Below, one piece after another: positions 35,105-44,504 of a stretch of DNA of 64,000 nt. This DNA is from Streptococcus thermophilus. GTDB taxonomy: Bacteria > Actinomycetota > Actinomycetes > Mycobacteriales > Mycobacteriaceae. Each line of letters starts with the position of its first letter. Position 1 is the stretch's first letter. The position numbers and the translations under genes were made by a program. The stretch covers positions 2,232,001 through 2,296,000 of the forward strand of contig UYIL01000003.1 of the NCBI GenBank assembly GCA_900618065.1. Reading direction: 5' to 3'. The notes beneath the pieces were generated by a model. The model saw nothing but the letters and a program-made list of their open reading frames with translations. It was not told the DNA's origin and ran no database searches.

Positions 35105-35887
35105 CTACTCGCCACGGAATTCGGGCGCGCGCTTTTCGGCCACCGCGCGAGCTGCTTCCCGGATATCTTCCGAATCCCAGGGGGCCCTGCGGGCGTTGGC
35201 CAGCTCGTCGTGGCTGAACGGCTCGCCTGAGGAGTGGGCGAACTCCATCTTCAGATTCCGCATGGTCAAGGGAGCTTTCGCGGCGCACAGCTGCGCCAAG
35301 GCGACAGCGAACGCGGCGGCCTGGTCGCCTCCCACCTGACCCCCTGCAGGGTGCTCGAGCTGCGGGAACATTGACGAGCGCACGGCGAAACCGGTGGCCT
35401 CGGCGTCGACGGCCGACATAGTGGCGCCGGCGAGCAGTAGCGCCCGCGCCCACGATCCGCCCATCTGCAGTTCAAAGGACTTCACTAGGACGTCGTTGAC
35501 GCCGATGGCCATGTCGGCGACCGGGATCATGAACCGCGCGGTCGGCGACACCACCCGCAGGTCGCACGACGCAGCGAGCATCACTCCCGCACCAATGGCC
35601 GGACCGTTCACGTAGGCGATGACCGGTACAGGCACCCGGCGGATCGCCGTGAAAAGCGACTCCATTGCCGGATAAAACTCGCCGACGTTCCCGCGGCTCA
35701 GGTCCGCGCCGGAGCAGAAGGAGGAGCCGGAGCCGGTGATGAGGATGGCGCGGGCGTCGATAAGCGCATCGTGCAGCGCGCCCTCGAGTGAGGTGCAGAC
35801 TTCCGTATTGAGCGCATTGCGTTTTTCATCGCGCTCGATCGTGAGTTGAGTGACGCGCGGGGCGGGGCGGGAGACGCTAGTAGTCAC
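35105..35887 (-). CDS. enoyl-CoA hydratase/isomerase family protein
   Basis: 260 residues, GTG start (MTTSVSRPAPR). Crotonase fold: ERDEKRNALNTEV, ILITGSGSSFCSGADLS, oxyanion-hole NGPAIGAGVMLAASCDLR. The usual Glu pair for hydration is not clear: the segment reads ADMAIGVNDVLVKSFELQMGG, lacking GxxPxxG with E, so it may be a hydrolase, isomerase or other crotonase. The -10 TACCCT ends 6 bases before the GTG. Follows ppk2 on the same strand, 43 bases away. Confidence 0.85.
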   Translation of the reverse strand: MTTSVSRPAPRVTQLTIERDEKRNALNTEVCTSLEGALHDALIDARAILITGSGSSFCSGADLSRGNVGEFYPAMESLFTAIRRVPVPVIAYVNGPAIGAGVMLAASCDLRVVSPTARFMIPVADMAIGVNDVLVKSFELQMGGSWARALLLAGATMSAVDAEATGFAVRSSMFPQLEHPAGGQVGGDQAAAFAVALAQLCAAKAPLTMRNLKMEFAHSSGEPFSHDELANARRAPWDSEDIREAARAVAEKRAPEFRGE

Positions 35888-35893
35888 GCTTCG

Positions 35894-35899
35894 AGGGTA
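35894..35899 (-). promoter_or_regulatory. -10 box of the crotonase gene
   Basis: TACCCT (minus strand) ends 6 bases before the GTG at 35887; no Shine-Dalgarno sequence is seen. Confidence 0.4.
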
Positions 35900-35930
35900 A
35901 AGCCCACGCCAAACCTGCACAACGGGAAAT

Positions 35931-36824
35931 CTAGTCCCCGATCTGGTCACGGCCGCGCTTGACGATCAACGGGTCCGGCTCACCCACGACATCGTGATCC
36001 TTGTTCGTGTATTCGAACTTGGACAGGATGTAGCGCATCGCGTTGATGCGGGCGCGCTTCTTGTCGTTGGATTTGATGGTGATCCACGGGGATTCGTCGG
36101 TGTCGGTGTAGCGGAACTGCTCTTCCTTGGCGCGGGTGTAGTCGTCCCATTTATCCAAGGAGGCGAGGTCCATCGGCGACAGCTTCCACTGGCGCACCGG
36201 GTCAACCTGGCGGATGGCAAAGCGGGTGCGCTGCTCTTTCTTCGTCACCGAGAACCAGAACTTGGTCAGGGAGATGCCGGAGCCGAGAATCATGTTCTCC
36301 AGCATCGGCACCTCGCGCAGGAACTCAGCGTGCTGCGACTCGGTGCAGAAGCCCATGACGCGCTCAACACCGGAGCGGTTGTACCAGGAGCGGTCGAAGA
36401 AGACGATCTCGCCGCCGGCCGGGAAGTGCTCAATGTATCGCTGGAAATACCACGAGGTCGACTCGCGCGGGCTCGGCTTCTCCAGGGCGACCGTGCGCGC
36501 ACCACGCGGGTTCAGGTGCTCGTTGAAGCGCTTGATGGTGCCGCCCTTACCGGCTGCGTCGCGGCCCTCAAAGATGATGATGTGGCGCTGGCCGGTATCC
36601 TTCGTCCAGTTCTGCCACTTCAGCAGCTCAATCTGCAGGGCGCGCTTGACCTTGTCGTACTCGTCGCGGCTCATGCGCTCGTCGTACGGGTAGTTCTCGC
36701 GCCACGTTTCAATCGGGGTGCCGTCTGCCTTCAGGAGGACCGGGTCGTCTTCGTCAGAATCGTCGACGTAGTATCCCTCGGTCTCCGTCAGGTCGATCAT
36801 GGGCATATCATCATCGTTTGCCAT
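35931..36824 (-). CDS. ppk2: polyphosphate kinase 2
   Basis: 297 residues; start MANDDDMPMIDL. Transfers phosphate between polyphosphate and nucleoside diphosphates. Walker A GRDAAGKGG at 87-95, Walker B region FFDRSWYNRSG at 142-152, and the lid Arg segment RFAIRQVDPVRQWKLSP. An acidic N-terminal arm (DDSDEDD) precedes the core. The -10 TACACT ends 7 bases before the ATG. Confidence 0.95.
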   Translation of the reverse strand: MANDDDMPMIDLTETEGYYVDDSDEDDPVLLKADGTPIETWRENYPYDERMSRDEYDKVKRALQIELLKWQNWTKDTGQRHIIIFEGRDAAGKGGTIKRFNEHLNPRGARTVALEKPSPRESTSWYFQRYIEHFPAGGEIVFFDRSWYNRSGVERVMGFCTESQHAEFLREVPMLENMILGSGISLTKFWFSVTKKEQRTRFAIRQVDPVRQWKLSPMDLASLDKWDDYTRAKEEQFRYTDTDESPWITIKSNDKKRARINAMRYILSKFEYTNKDHDVVGEPDPLIVKRGRDQIGD

Positions 36825-36831
36825 GCGGTCG

Positions 36832-36837
36832 AGTGTA
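36832..36837 (-). promoter_or_regulatory. -10 box of ppk2
   Basis: TACACT (minus strand) ends 7 bases before the ATG at 36824; leaderless spacing. Confidence 0.45.
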
Positions 36838-36951
36838 GTCGTGCGCGGGCAGGAGCGCTCGGCATGCATTTCGCTTATCGACGCCCCAACCAAACCGCAC
36901 TAAACCGCGAACACTGGAGAAATTGTGGGCGGACGCATAACCGCCATTTAG

Positions 36952-37007
36952 TTGATACGTCTATTAGCCGTGTTGCATAGGTCCCGGGATGTTGACACAT
37001 CTATTAG
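36952..37007 (+). repeat. 16-bp direct repeats TTGAYACRTCTATTAG
   Basis: TTGATACGTCTATTAG (36952-36967) and TTGACACATCTATTAG (36992-37007), 40 bases apart. Each begins with a -35-like TTGAYA, so they may be two operator or promoter sites. No gene is transcribed from them with confidence. Confidence 0.5.
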
Positions 37008-37053
37008 ATTGTATTCATGGATAGTATGCTGTGACCGTTCGCCGAAATGCAAG

Positions 37054-37079
37054 AACCCTGCCGCCGAAGCGACAGGGTT
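37054..37079 (-). terminator. terminator after porA
   Basis: On the minus strand AACCCTG-TCGC-TTCG-GCGG-CAGGGTT forms a hairpin with a TTCG loop, followed by CTTGCATTT. About 30 bases after the porA stop. Confidence 0.75.
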
Positions 37080-37110
37080 AGTGGATCCCGCTCGGGCGGG
37101 AAGGAAGCTA

Positions 37111-37242
37111 CTACGGGAGCAGCTTGAGGAGCTTCTCAGCACCCTCAGCAGCCTTGACGAGCGGCTCCATGAACTCGTAGATCGGCTTCCAGATGTTGCC
37201 GAGACCCTCTGCGAACTGGGAAGAACCTGCGAAGAATTCCAT
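37111..37242 (-). CDS. porA: PorA-like small cell-wall channel protein
   Basis: 43 residues: starts MEFFAGSSQFAEGLGNIW and ends KLLKLLP, no signal peptide, amphipathic helical. Ribosome site AGGAG 7 bases before the ATG. C. glutamicum PorA is 45 residues and pairs with PorH to form a mycomembrane channel, also downstream of groEL2. Here it follows the PorH-like gene by 40 bases. The sequence is very different from C. glutamicum PorA, so the call rests on size, helicity and position. Confidence 0.8.
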   Translation of the reverse strand: MEFFAGSSQFAEGLGNIWKPIYEFMEPLVKAAEGAEKLLKLLP

Positions 37243-37282
37243 TGTTTTTCTCCTGTGATGTCGTTAGAGCTGGTGAGTGAGA

Positions 37283-37477
37283 TTAGTTGTTAGAAGACAG
37301 GGAAGACAGCGGCTCGAAAGCGCCCTTCAGCTTCTCAGCGTCGTTGTCGAAGAGGTCAGCGATCTTCTGAATCGGGTTGCCGCCGAAGAATTCGGTCAGG
37401 CCGCTGATGACCTTGTCCCAGCCCTTCCAGGTGTCCTGGAAGTTGGACAGGTGGGTGATGATTTCCTTCACGTCCAT
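37283..37477 (-). CDS. porH: PorH-like small cell-wall channel protein
   Basis: 64 residues starting MDVKEIITHLSNFQDTW and ending LSSLSSNN; strong AAGGAGA ribosome site. Acidic amphipathic helix, no signal peptide, as in C. glutamicum PorH (57 residues). Located directly upstream of the PorA-like gene in the same orientation and 619 bases from the groEL stop. The two would form a hetero-oligomeric outer-membrane channel. Confidence 0.85.
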   Translation of the reverse strand: MDVKEIITHLSNFQDTWKGWDKVISGLTEFFGGNPIQKIADLFDNDAEKLKGAFEPLSSLSSNN

Positions 37478-38017
37478 GTGAAAATCTCCTTGAGTTCACC
37501 GGCTGACGCCGGATGAGGTTTCTGTTCTGGCAGACACCCCGATCGGGCGTCACAGGAGCAATACTGCCATAGATCTCACAGCCGTCAACACCTAAAAAAT
37601 GTTGCCGTGACCAGCACAGCAAAGGTTAAGCGCGAGTCAGAATGTTAACTTTTGGTGAAGCGATTTCGGTCGATTCCGATTACCTGCGCGTTTTTGATTT
37701 CAAAAATTTACATTTCCGCTAACAACCCCCCAACCCGTAACGCACTTCGCTGCGGCCGCGATATGCCGAATCCTGAGCGAAAAAACTTTTCCTAAAAATT
37801 TCCAACCCCTAATCCGGGGGTGCTAAACAAGCCCCGCAACGGTCGCCCCAGTCGGGTGTTGCCCAGTGGTCTCACAGGGCAATGTGGCCGAATCGAGACC
37901 TAAGAAAACCCCCAGGTTATGCTGAGAATTTGGGGTCTAAACAGGCTCCGAGCAGGCTCTCAGCAGGCGCCGGACAGGCTTCATACGCACCGACGAAGGC
38001 CCCGCAGACGGCAGAAT
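37478..38017. other. long porH upstream region
   Basis: About 540 bases between porH and the groEL terminator. A minus-strand -35 TTGACG (37583-37588) and a weak -10 GTATTG (37559-37564) are spaced 18; if used, the leader is about 75 bases. Other A/T-rich stretches near 37640-37720 and 37790 could hold further promoters. No other gene is visible. Confidence 0.45.
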
Positions 38018-38050
38018 CCCCACCATCTAGGCTCAAGCCTAGGGGTGGGG
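38018..38050 (-). terminator. groEL terminator
   Basis: CCCCACC-c-CTAGGCT-TGA-AGCCTAG-a-TGGTGGGG-type hairpin on the minus strand, about 50 bases past the groEL stop, followed by ATTCT. Confidence 0.7.
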
Positions 38051-38096
38051 ATTCAAAGGGACGCGGGAGGAAGCGTCGATAAGCGAGAAAGCTCGC

Positions 38097-39911
<1,815 letters not shown>

Positions 39912-39938
39912 TTAGCACTCACTTGGCGGGAGTGCTAA
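39912..39938 (-). promoter_or_regulatory. CIRCE operator (HrcA)
   Basis: TTAGCACTC-N9-GAGTGCTAA is the exact CIRCE palindrome bound by HrcA. It lies just downstream of the promoter at 39944-39972, so a bound repressor would block transcription at the start site. Confidence 0.97.
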
Positions 39939-39943
39939 AGCCA

Positions 39944-39972
39944 TTTTTAGCAGTCAGGGGTAGTGAGTGCAA
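39944..39972 (-). promoter_or_regulatory. groEL promoter
   Basis: Minus strand: -35 TTGCAC (39967-39972), 17 bases, -10 TAAAAA (39944-39949). The start would fall inside or next to CIRCE. Confidence 0.7.
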
Positions 39973-40111
39973 CGTCGGGGGCCGCGCATGTCGTGCGCTT
40001 TGAGCGAACACGGGTGTCTGGCTTTTTCGCGTCTGCCGTTGAGCTCAGCTTGGGTTGCGTTTGGGTTCCGCTTGGCCGGGGAATTATGTTTGTGAATATT
40101 TTCGAACAGTC

Positions 40112-40141
40112 TTGCGTTCTTGGTTTGGGGGTGGGTACAAT
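40112..40141 (+). promoter_or_regulatory. promoter of the HNH gene
   Basis: -35 TTGCGT (40112-40117), 18 bases, -10 TACAAT (40136-40141); leader of about 40 bases to the ATG at 40189. Confidence 0.55.
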
Positions 40142-40188
40142 GGTGGCAACGGTTGATACGCTGCACACAGTATCGAGGGGAGGGGACC

Positions 40189-41847
40189 ATGACGGGGCGC
40201 ATCGCACAGCTTGTGGATACTATCGGTAATGCTTTGGCGCAGCTTCGCGATGAGTTCGCCGACCCTTCTCTGCTATCACTGCATGATGTAGCTGCCGAGA
40301 TGGAAAAGCTGGAGGCGCACCTTAACGCCAAAGCGCTTATCGACGCTTCATTCGCCTACCTGTGCGACCGCGACAACGCCGGACGACTCGTCGGGGCAGT
40401 CCACCCCAACGCCTACCTCACCACCCAGCTAGGGCTGTCTCCTGGGGAGGCCTACGACCGGCTCGCCCGCGGACGGGACCTCTTCGCCCCACCAGCGACA
40501 CCTGAACCCTCACCGGCTGACACCAGTGGGGACGACGACGGTTCCGGTGGTTCAGGGTTTGAGCTCGAGTTCGGTACGGATAATGAGGAAACCGAACAGG
40601 CTCGCCGTGAGGCTGAAGAGACAGCCCGCCGCAGCCAAGAAGAAGCACGCACCAAAGCAGCCGCTATCTCCGCGGAGAAGCAGAACATCATCCGCCGCGA
40701 ACTCGACAAGCTGCTCGCTCCCGCCCGCGGGGACCGCACCCGCATCCACGCCCTGGCTATGGATGAAGCCGCCACCCGGGACGTAAAAGACCTCCGGATG
40801 TTCGTGCGCCGCAAAGTCGACGCCGCCAACCGTAAGCACGCCCCACGGAACAACCCGAACGCCGGTTTTGCCAACCGCGCGGTCCACATCGGGCACCGCA
40901 AAGCTGACGGCACCCACGAGATCACCATCACCGCCACCGCAGGTGATACCGCACTGTTGAAAGCCCACCTGGATAAAGGGCTCGCCCCGCACACCAACAC
41001 CGGTGATGCTCAGCGCGGCACCGATGGTGCTGATGGCGCGAAGGACTACCGCACCCCACGCCAACGCCACTACGACCAATTCACCACCATCCTCAAAGCT
41101 TTCGAGGCAGGCCAACAAAAACTCACCGGCGGGGCCGCTTCTGTGGTGATCGCTATGACGATGGATGATCTTGCCGATGCTGACGGCTACGCCGCCGGCG
41201 GTGGGGTGTTTGCCACCAACACCGGTATCGACATCGATGTCATCGACATGGTCCGCCTCGGCCTGGGCACCCTGGACACCCGGGGCACCGGTGATTCGGG
41301 CCAGGCGAACTTCATCCTGCAGCTCGACTCCGTCACCGCGGTACCGTTGTCGATGGGTAAAACCCGCACTGCTTCTATCGGGCAGCGCATCGCGATGCTC
41401 GCCGTCCAAGGCGTCTGCTCCTGGACCGGATGCACCAAACCACTGACCGAATGCGAAGCCCACCACATCTTCGCCTGGATCCTCGGTGGACAAACCACCA
41501 TGGATAACCTCACCGGATTATGCCGGGAGCATCACAGATGCAACAACGACAACCGCGACGGCACCTGGGGCAAAGGGCATATGGACTACGACCCCGGCAC
41601 CGGCCAAGCAGGACTTGTCACACCCGGGGCCATACACATGCAGTTCAACACCACAGACCCCGCCCACCACTGCGCAGCCAACCGTATCCGCCGCAAAAAC
41701 ACCACCACCACCGGCACTGGCACCAGTGGGCCCACAACGGCGAGACAAAAGACCGGGCCCGACCCCGCCCTGTTCCCACCAAACACCAAACCAACCCGCA
41801 CCCGACAACAACCCAGGCCGCGAGCGCACACCCATGCCCGTGAATAG
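40189..41847 (+). CDS. DUF222/HNH endonuclease domain protein (13E12-like)
   Basis: 552 residues; start MTGRIAQLVDTIG with a GGAGGGGACC ribosome site. N-terminal alpha-helical DUF222-like half, an acidic linker (DTSGDDDGSGG, about 105-130), and an HNH domain at about 410-455: CSWTGC, ECEAHHI, NLTGLCREHHRCNND. The metal and catalytic His residues are present. Proteins of this type are common and duplicated in actinobacteria (13E12 family), of unknown role. Low-complexity Thr/Pro/Arg tail from about 505. Possibly a mobile passenger; no flanking repeats seen. Confidence 0.85.
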   Translation: MTGRIAQLVDTIGNALAQLRDEFADPSLLSLHDVAAEMEKLEAHLNAKALIDASFAYLCDRDNAGRLVGAVHPNAYLTTQLGLSPGEAYDRLARGRDLFAPPATPEPSPADTSGDDDGSGGSGFELEFGTDNEETEQARREAEETARRSQEEARTKAAAISAEKQNIIRRELDKLLAPARGDRTRIHALAMDEAATRDVKDLRMFVRRKVDAANRKHAPRNNPNAGFANRAVHIGHRKADGTHEITITATAGDTALLKAHLDKGLAPHTNTGDAQRGTDGADGAKDYRTPRQRHYDQFTTILKAFEAGQQKLTGGAASVVIAMTMDDLADADGYAAGGGVFATNTGIDIDVIDMVRLGLGTLDTRGTGDSGQANFILQLDSVTAVPLSMGKTRTASIGQRIAMLAVQGVCSWTGCTKPLTECEAHHIFAWILGGQTTMDNLTGLCREHHRCNNDNRDGTWGKGHMDYDPGTGQAGLVTPGAIHMQFNTTDPAHHCAANRIRRKNTTTTGTGTSGPTTARQKTGPDPALFPPNTKPTRTRQQPRPRAHTHARE

Positions 41848-41982
41848 AGAAGCACCTCTCTCGCCCCCTCCATCGAAAGCCCCAACGCCACGGTTAGCAC
41901 TGGCGCGCGCCGTGGACACAGGCATGCCCGCACCTACTTCCTGGCATTCATTGCGGAAGCCGCACGCCGTCGGCACCGCGAG

Positions 41983-41988
41983 TACGGT
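41983..41988 (+). promoter_or_regulatory. -10 box of the M20 peptidase
   Basis: TACGGT ends 7 bases before the ATG at 41996; no ribosome site, so probably leaderless. Confidence 0.4.
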
Positions 41989-41995
41989 CGCGATC

Positions 41996-43369
41996 ATGAA
42001 CACCGACAACACCACAACACAGCTCGTCCCCAACCGCGACCGGATCTTCAAGGACCTGTCCGGCCTCGTGTCGTTCAATTCCCCGCACTCCACGCCGGAA
42101 CTGGCCGATCAGCACTCCGCCGCCGCAGACTGGGTGACCGCCGCTGTGGCCGAGCATGGATTCGAGGTGGAGCGGCACCCCACCGTCGATAATGCGGACG
42201 TCATCATCGGCCGCCGCGCCGGCGCCGAAGACGCACCGACCGTGTTGCTGTACTCCCACTACGACATCGTTCCGGCCGGCGACCCTGCCGCCTGGACCTC
42301 CGACCCCTTCACCCTCACCGCGCGCGACGGCCGCTGGTACGGGCGCGGCGCCTCCGACTGCAAAGGCAACATCGCCATGCACCTGGAAACCCTGCGCTTG
42401 CTTGAGGCCGCTGGCGGCACCGACGCAAACCTGCTCGTCGTGGTCGAGGGCTCGGAGGAACTCGGCGGCGGAGGCCTAGAGAAACTGATTAATGAGCAAC
42501 CGGAGCTCTTCCGCGCCGACGTCATCCTCATTGCCGACTCCGGAAACGTCGCAGTGGGCGTGCCCACCCTGACAACCGCCCTGCGCGGCGGCGCCCAAGT
42601 ACGGGTGACCATGAAGACTTTGGAGGGCGCGATCCACTCCGGCACCTTCGGCGGCGCCGCGCCCGACCCGGTGGCGGCCCTGATCCGGACCCTGGACTCA
42701 CTGCGGGACGACCACGGTCGCACCGTCATTGATGGCCTCGACTGCACCCAGAAATGGGAAGGAGAACCGTACACCGCCGAGACCTTCCGTAAAGACGGCG
42801 GCGTCCTCGACGGCGTGGACCTCATGGTCGACGCCGAGGCCGGCGAACAGCCCTCCGACCTGGTGTGGGCCCGCCCCGCCGTGAGCGTCACCGGCTTCAC
42901 CTCCACCCCGGTCGACCAAGCCGTGAACGCGATCGTCCCGCAAGCCCAGGCGCAGCTGAACCTCCGCGTGCCCGCGACAATGGATCCGGCGGGGGCGGCC
43001 GAGGCCCTGAAGCAGCACCTGATCGACCACACCCCCTGGGGCGCGCACGTGGAGGTGGAAATCTTCGACATTAACCAAGGCTTCGCCACCGACCCGGACC
43101 GGCCGGCCATCGGACTGCTTGGCGAGTGCCTCCGCGAGGCCTACGCCCAGGACGACCCCGCGGTTGAGCTGGCCGTCGTCGCTTCCGGCGGATCGATCCC
43201 GCTGACGGCAACGCTGCAGAAGCACTTCCCCGACACCGCCATCGCCATGTTCGGCGTGGAAGACAACGCGGCCGGGATCCACTCCGTCGACGAATCGGTC
43301 CACCCTTACGAAATCGAGCGGGTAGCTGTGGCAGAGGCGATGTTCCTCCAACGAGTCGCGCAACTGTGA
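41996..43369 (+). CDS. M20 family metallopeptidase (dipeptidase-like)
   Basis: 457 residues; start MNTDNTTTQLVPNRD. Zinc peptidase of the M20A/ArgE/DapE group. Metal ligands visible: HYD (88-90) in YSHYDIVPAGD, Asp121 in GRGASDCKGN, Glu154-Glu155 in EGSEELGGGG, and the terminal His in DESVHPYEIERV. The dimerisation domain insertion is AIHSGTFGGAAPDPVAAL. Cytoplasmic; probably a peptidase or deacylase. The start avoids a long frame inside the HNH gene. Confidence 0.93.
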   Translation: MNTDNTTTQLVPNRDRIFKDLSGLVSFNSPHSTPELADQHSAAADWVTAAVAEHGFEVERHPTVDNADVIIGRRAGAEDAPTVLLYSHYDIVPAGDPAAWTSDPFTLTARDGRWYGRGASDCKGNIAMHLETLRLLEAAGGTDANLLVVVEGSEELGGGGLEKLINEQPELFRADVILIADSGNVAVGVPTLTTALRGGAQVRVTMKTLEGAIHSGTFGGAAPDPVAALIRTLDSLRDDHGRTVIDGLDCTQKWEGEPYTAETFRKDGGVLDGVDLMVDAEAGEQPSDLVWARPAVSVTGFTSTPVDQAVNAIVPQAQAQLNLRVPATMDPAGAAEALKQHLIDHTPWGAHVEVEIFDINQGFATDPDRPAIGLLGECLREAYAQDDPAVELAVVASGGSIPLTATLQKHFPDTAIAMFGVEDNAAGIHSVDESVHPYEIERVAVAEAMFLQRVAQL

Positions 43370-43540
43370 TGATGGGCGCAGACTGACCTAACCCATCCCG
43401 CGCGGTGGAACAATCCCAATGAGTTTTGGGAAAGTTCGGGCTTGTGGCCGACACGGGAAGAATGTGGATTGAGCTGGTGTGACGGCGGGCTGGGGGCGTC
43501 GATAAGCGAGTGCGACACGAAAATGAAACCCAGAAATGTG

Positions 43541-43570
43541 TTGCACGTCACGTAGAGCTTCGTTTAAAGT
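43541..43570 (+). promoter_or_regulatory. promoter of the leader peptide
   Basis: -35 TTGCAC (43541-43546), 18 bases, -10 TAAAGT (43565-43570). The -10 ends 7 bases before the leader ATG, so the leader would be leaderless. Confidence 0.55.
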
Positions 43571-43577
43571 GGCTGTC

Positions 43578-43637
43578 ATGCAAAAGCGCATTCTTCTGCT
43601 AGCGGTACTACGGGCCACGGACCCCGACGCGGAGTAA
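43578..43637 (+). CDS. leucine-rich leader peptide
   Basis: A 19-residue ORF, MQKRILLLAVLRATDPDAE. Ile and four Leu codons (ATT CTT CTG CTA ... CTA) lie near the start; CTA is a rare codon in this high-G+C DNA, so translation would stall when leucine or its tRNA is scarce. Located 100 bases upstream of the LeuA-like gene with a potential hairpin between. The layout is that of a transcription or translation attenuator for branched-chain amino acid control. Confidence 0.65.
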   Translation: MQKRILLLAVLRATDPDAE

Positions 43638-43737
43638 CCGACTCCACGCGGCACGGGTGAGTGGTCGTTAGCCAACCAGTACAAGCGAGTCGGTACTCCT
43701 CCCCACACAACACCGCGAAAATGTAGAAGGACTCGAC
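43638..43737 (+). promoter_or_regulatory. possible attenuator between leader peptide and LeuA-like gene
   Basis: ACCGACTC (43637-43644) pairs with GAGTCGGT (43687-43694); a shorter hairpin GGAGT/ACTCC (43631-43645) overlaps the leader stop and competes for the first arm. No T-run is seen, so regulation may act on translation or Rho-dependently. Confidence 0.4.
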
Positions 43738-44259
43738 ATGTCGAACACGACCGCCTTTGCCACCCAGACTCAGACCCAGCAGACCCGCACCGAGGAACTC
43801 GATCCGTTCCAGCTGCGCTTCGAATCCCCCCGCCGCCTCCCGCGCGAACTGCGTGAGGAAGCCATGGGCATGAGCTGGTCGCTGTTCACCGCCACCTACG
43901 CGCCAACCCCGACGCTGCGGATCTCCGACATCCACACGGATAAGGCGAACTGGTGCTACAACAGCTACTCCGCTGACATCACCAAGACCTCCAAGACGTT
44001 CCCGCCGCAGACGACCCACCACGAGGTCACCGCTTCCGGCCCCGCCCACGCGTTCGCCGCAATGCTGGCGACCGAAGGCCGCTACGTTGAAATCCTCGAG
44101 TTCCACCAGATCGAGCTGTACGAGGCCACGTTCACCGCCATCAAGGTCGCCCACCAGATCAACGAGCGCGACACCGCGTGGGCCATCGGCTTCGGCCCCA
44201 CCTCCGAGGCATCCATCGCGGCCGCCATGTCGTCGGGCGCCCAGCGCATCTACGGTTAG
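43738..44259 (+). CDS. stand-alone LeuA-like regulatory (dimerisation) domain protein
   Basis: 173 residues, ribosome site AGAAGGA. Residues about 85-173 resemble the C-terminal allosteric domain of 2-isopropylmalate synthase: VTASGPAHAFAAML, GRYVEILEFHQIELYE, FTAIKVAHQ, and RDTAWAIGFGPTSEASIAAAM. In LeuA this domain binds leucine for feedback inhibition. No catalytic TIM barrel is present. The N-terminal part (LDPFQLRFESPRRLPRE) has no clear match. With the leucine-rich leader upstream, a leucine-sensing regulatory role is inferred. Confidence 0.8.
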   Translation: MSNTTAFATQTQTQQTRTEELDPFQLRFESPRRLPRELREEAMGMSWSLFTATYAPTPTLRISDIHTDKANWCYNSYSADITKTSKTFPPQTTHHEVTASGPAHAFAAMLATEGRYVEILEFHQIELYEATFTAIKVAHQINERDTAWAIGFGPTSEASIAAAMSSGAQRIYG

Positions 44260-44262
44260 CCC

Positions 44263-44340
44263 CGGAGATACAGCGAACCGCGGTGATACAGCTAACCCCG
44301 TAGATACGGCGAACCGCGGTGATACAGCTAACCCCGTATC
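44263..44340. repeat. tandem repeats before the mrp operon
   Basis: A ~36-bp unit built of GATACAGCGAACCGC and GGTGATACAGCTAACCCC halves repeats twice (four half-units), ending CCCCGTATCACGCC. Confidence 0.7.
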
Positions 44341-44377
44341 ACGCCTGAGACAATAAACCGGTAAAGTAAACCCCGTT

Positions 44378-44406
44378 GGCCGCGCCAGCGATGACGCGCC
44401 TTTTTT
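44378..44406 (+). terminator. terminator before the mrp operon
   Basis: GGCCGCG pairs with CGCGCC across CCAGCGATGA with a one-base bulge, followed by TTTTTT. Ends the LeuA-like transcript. Confidence 0.65.
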
Positions 44407-44504
44407 GATTTGGTCTCATTGTTTCCCAAGTTGAGCTGGGTGTTTCCTCCTGTCTGCGCGTGCCCAGGACGTGCGAAAACTGGACTTGAACCTTGGGAGG
44501 CCCT

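Noticed and set aside
40095..40120. A TCGAACA half-site resembling a LexA (SOS) box upstream of the HNH gene.
   Set aside because: The second half does not match TGTTCGA (CTTGCGT instead), so an operator is not supported.
44087..44356. An 89-codon frame ending in GDTANRGDTANPV-type repeats.
   Set aside because: It overlaps the LeuA-like gene in another frame and its repeats only reflect the DNA tandem repeat at 44263-44340.
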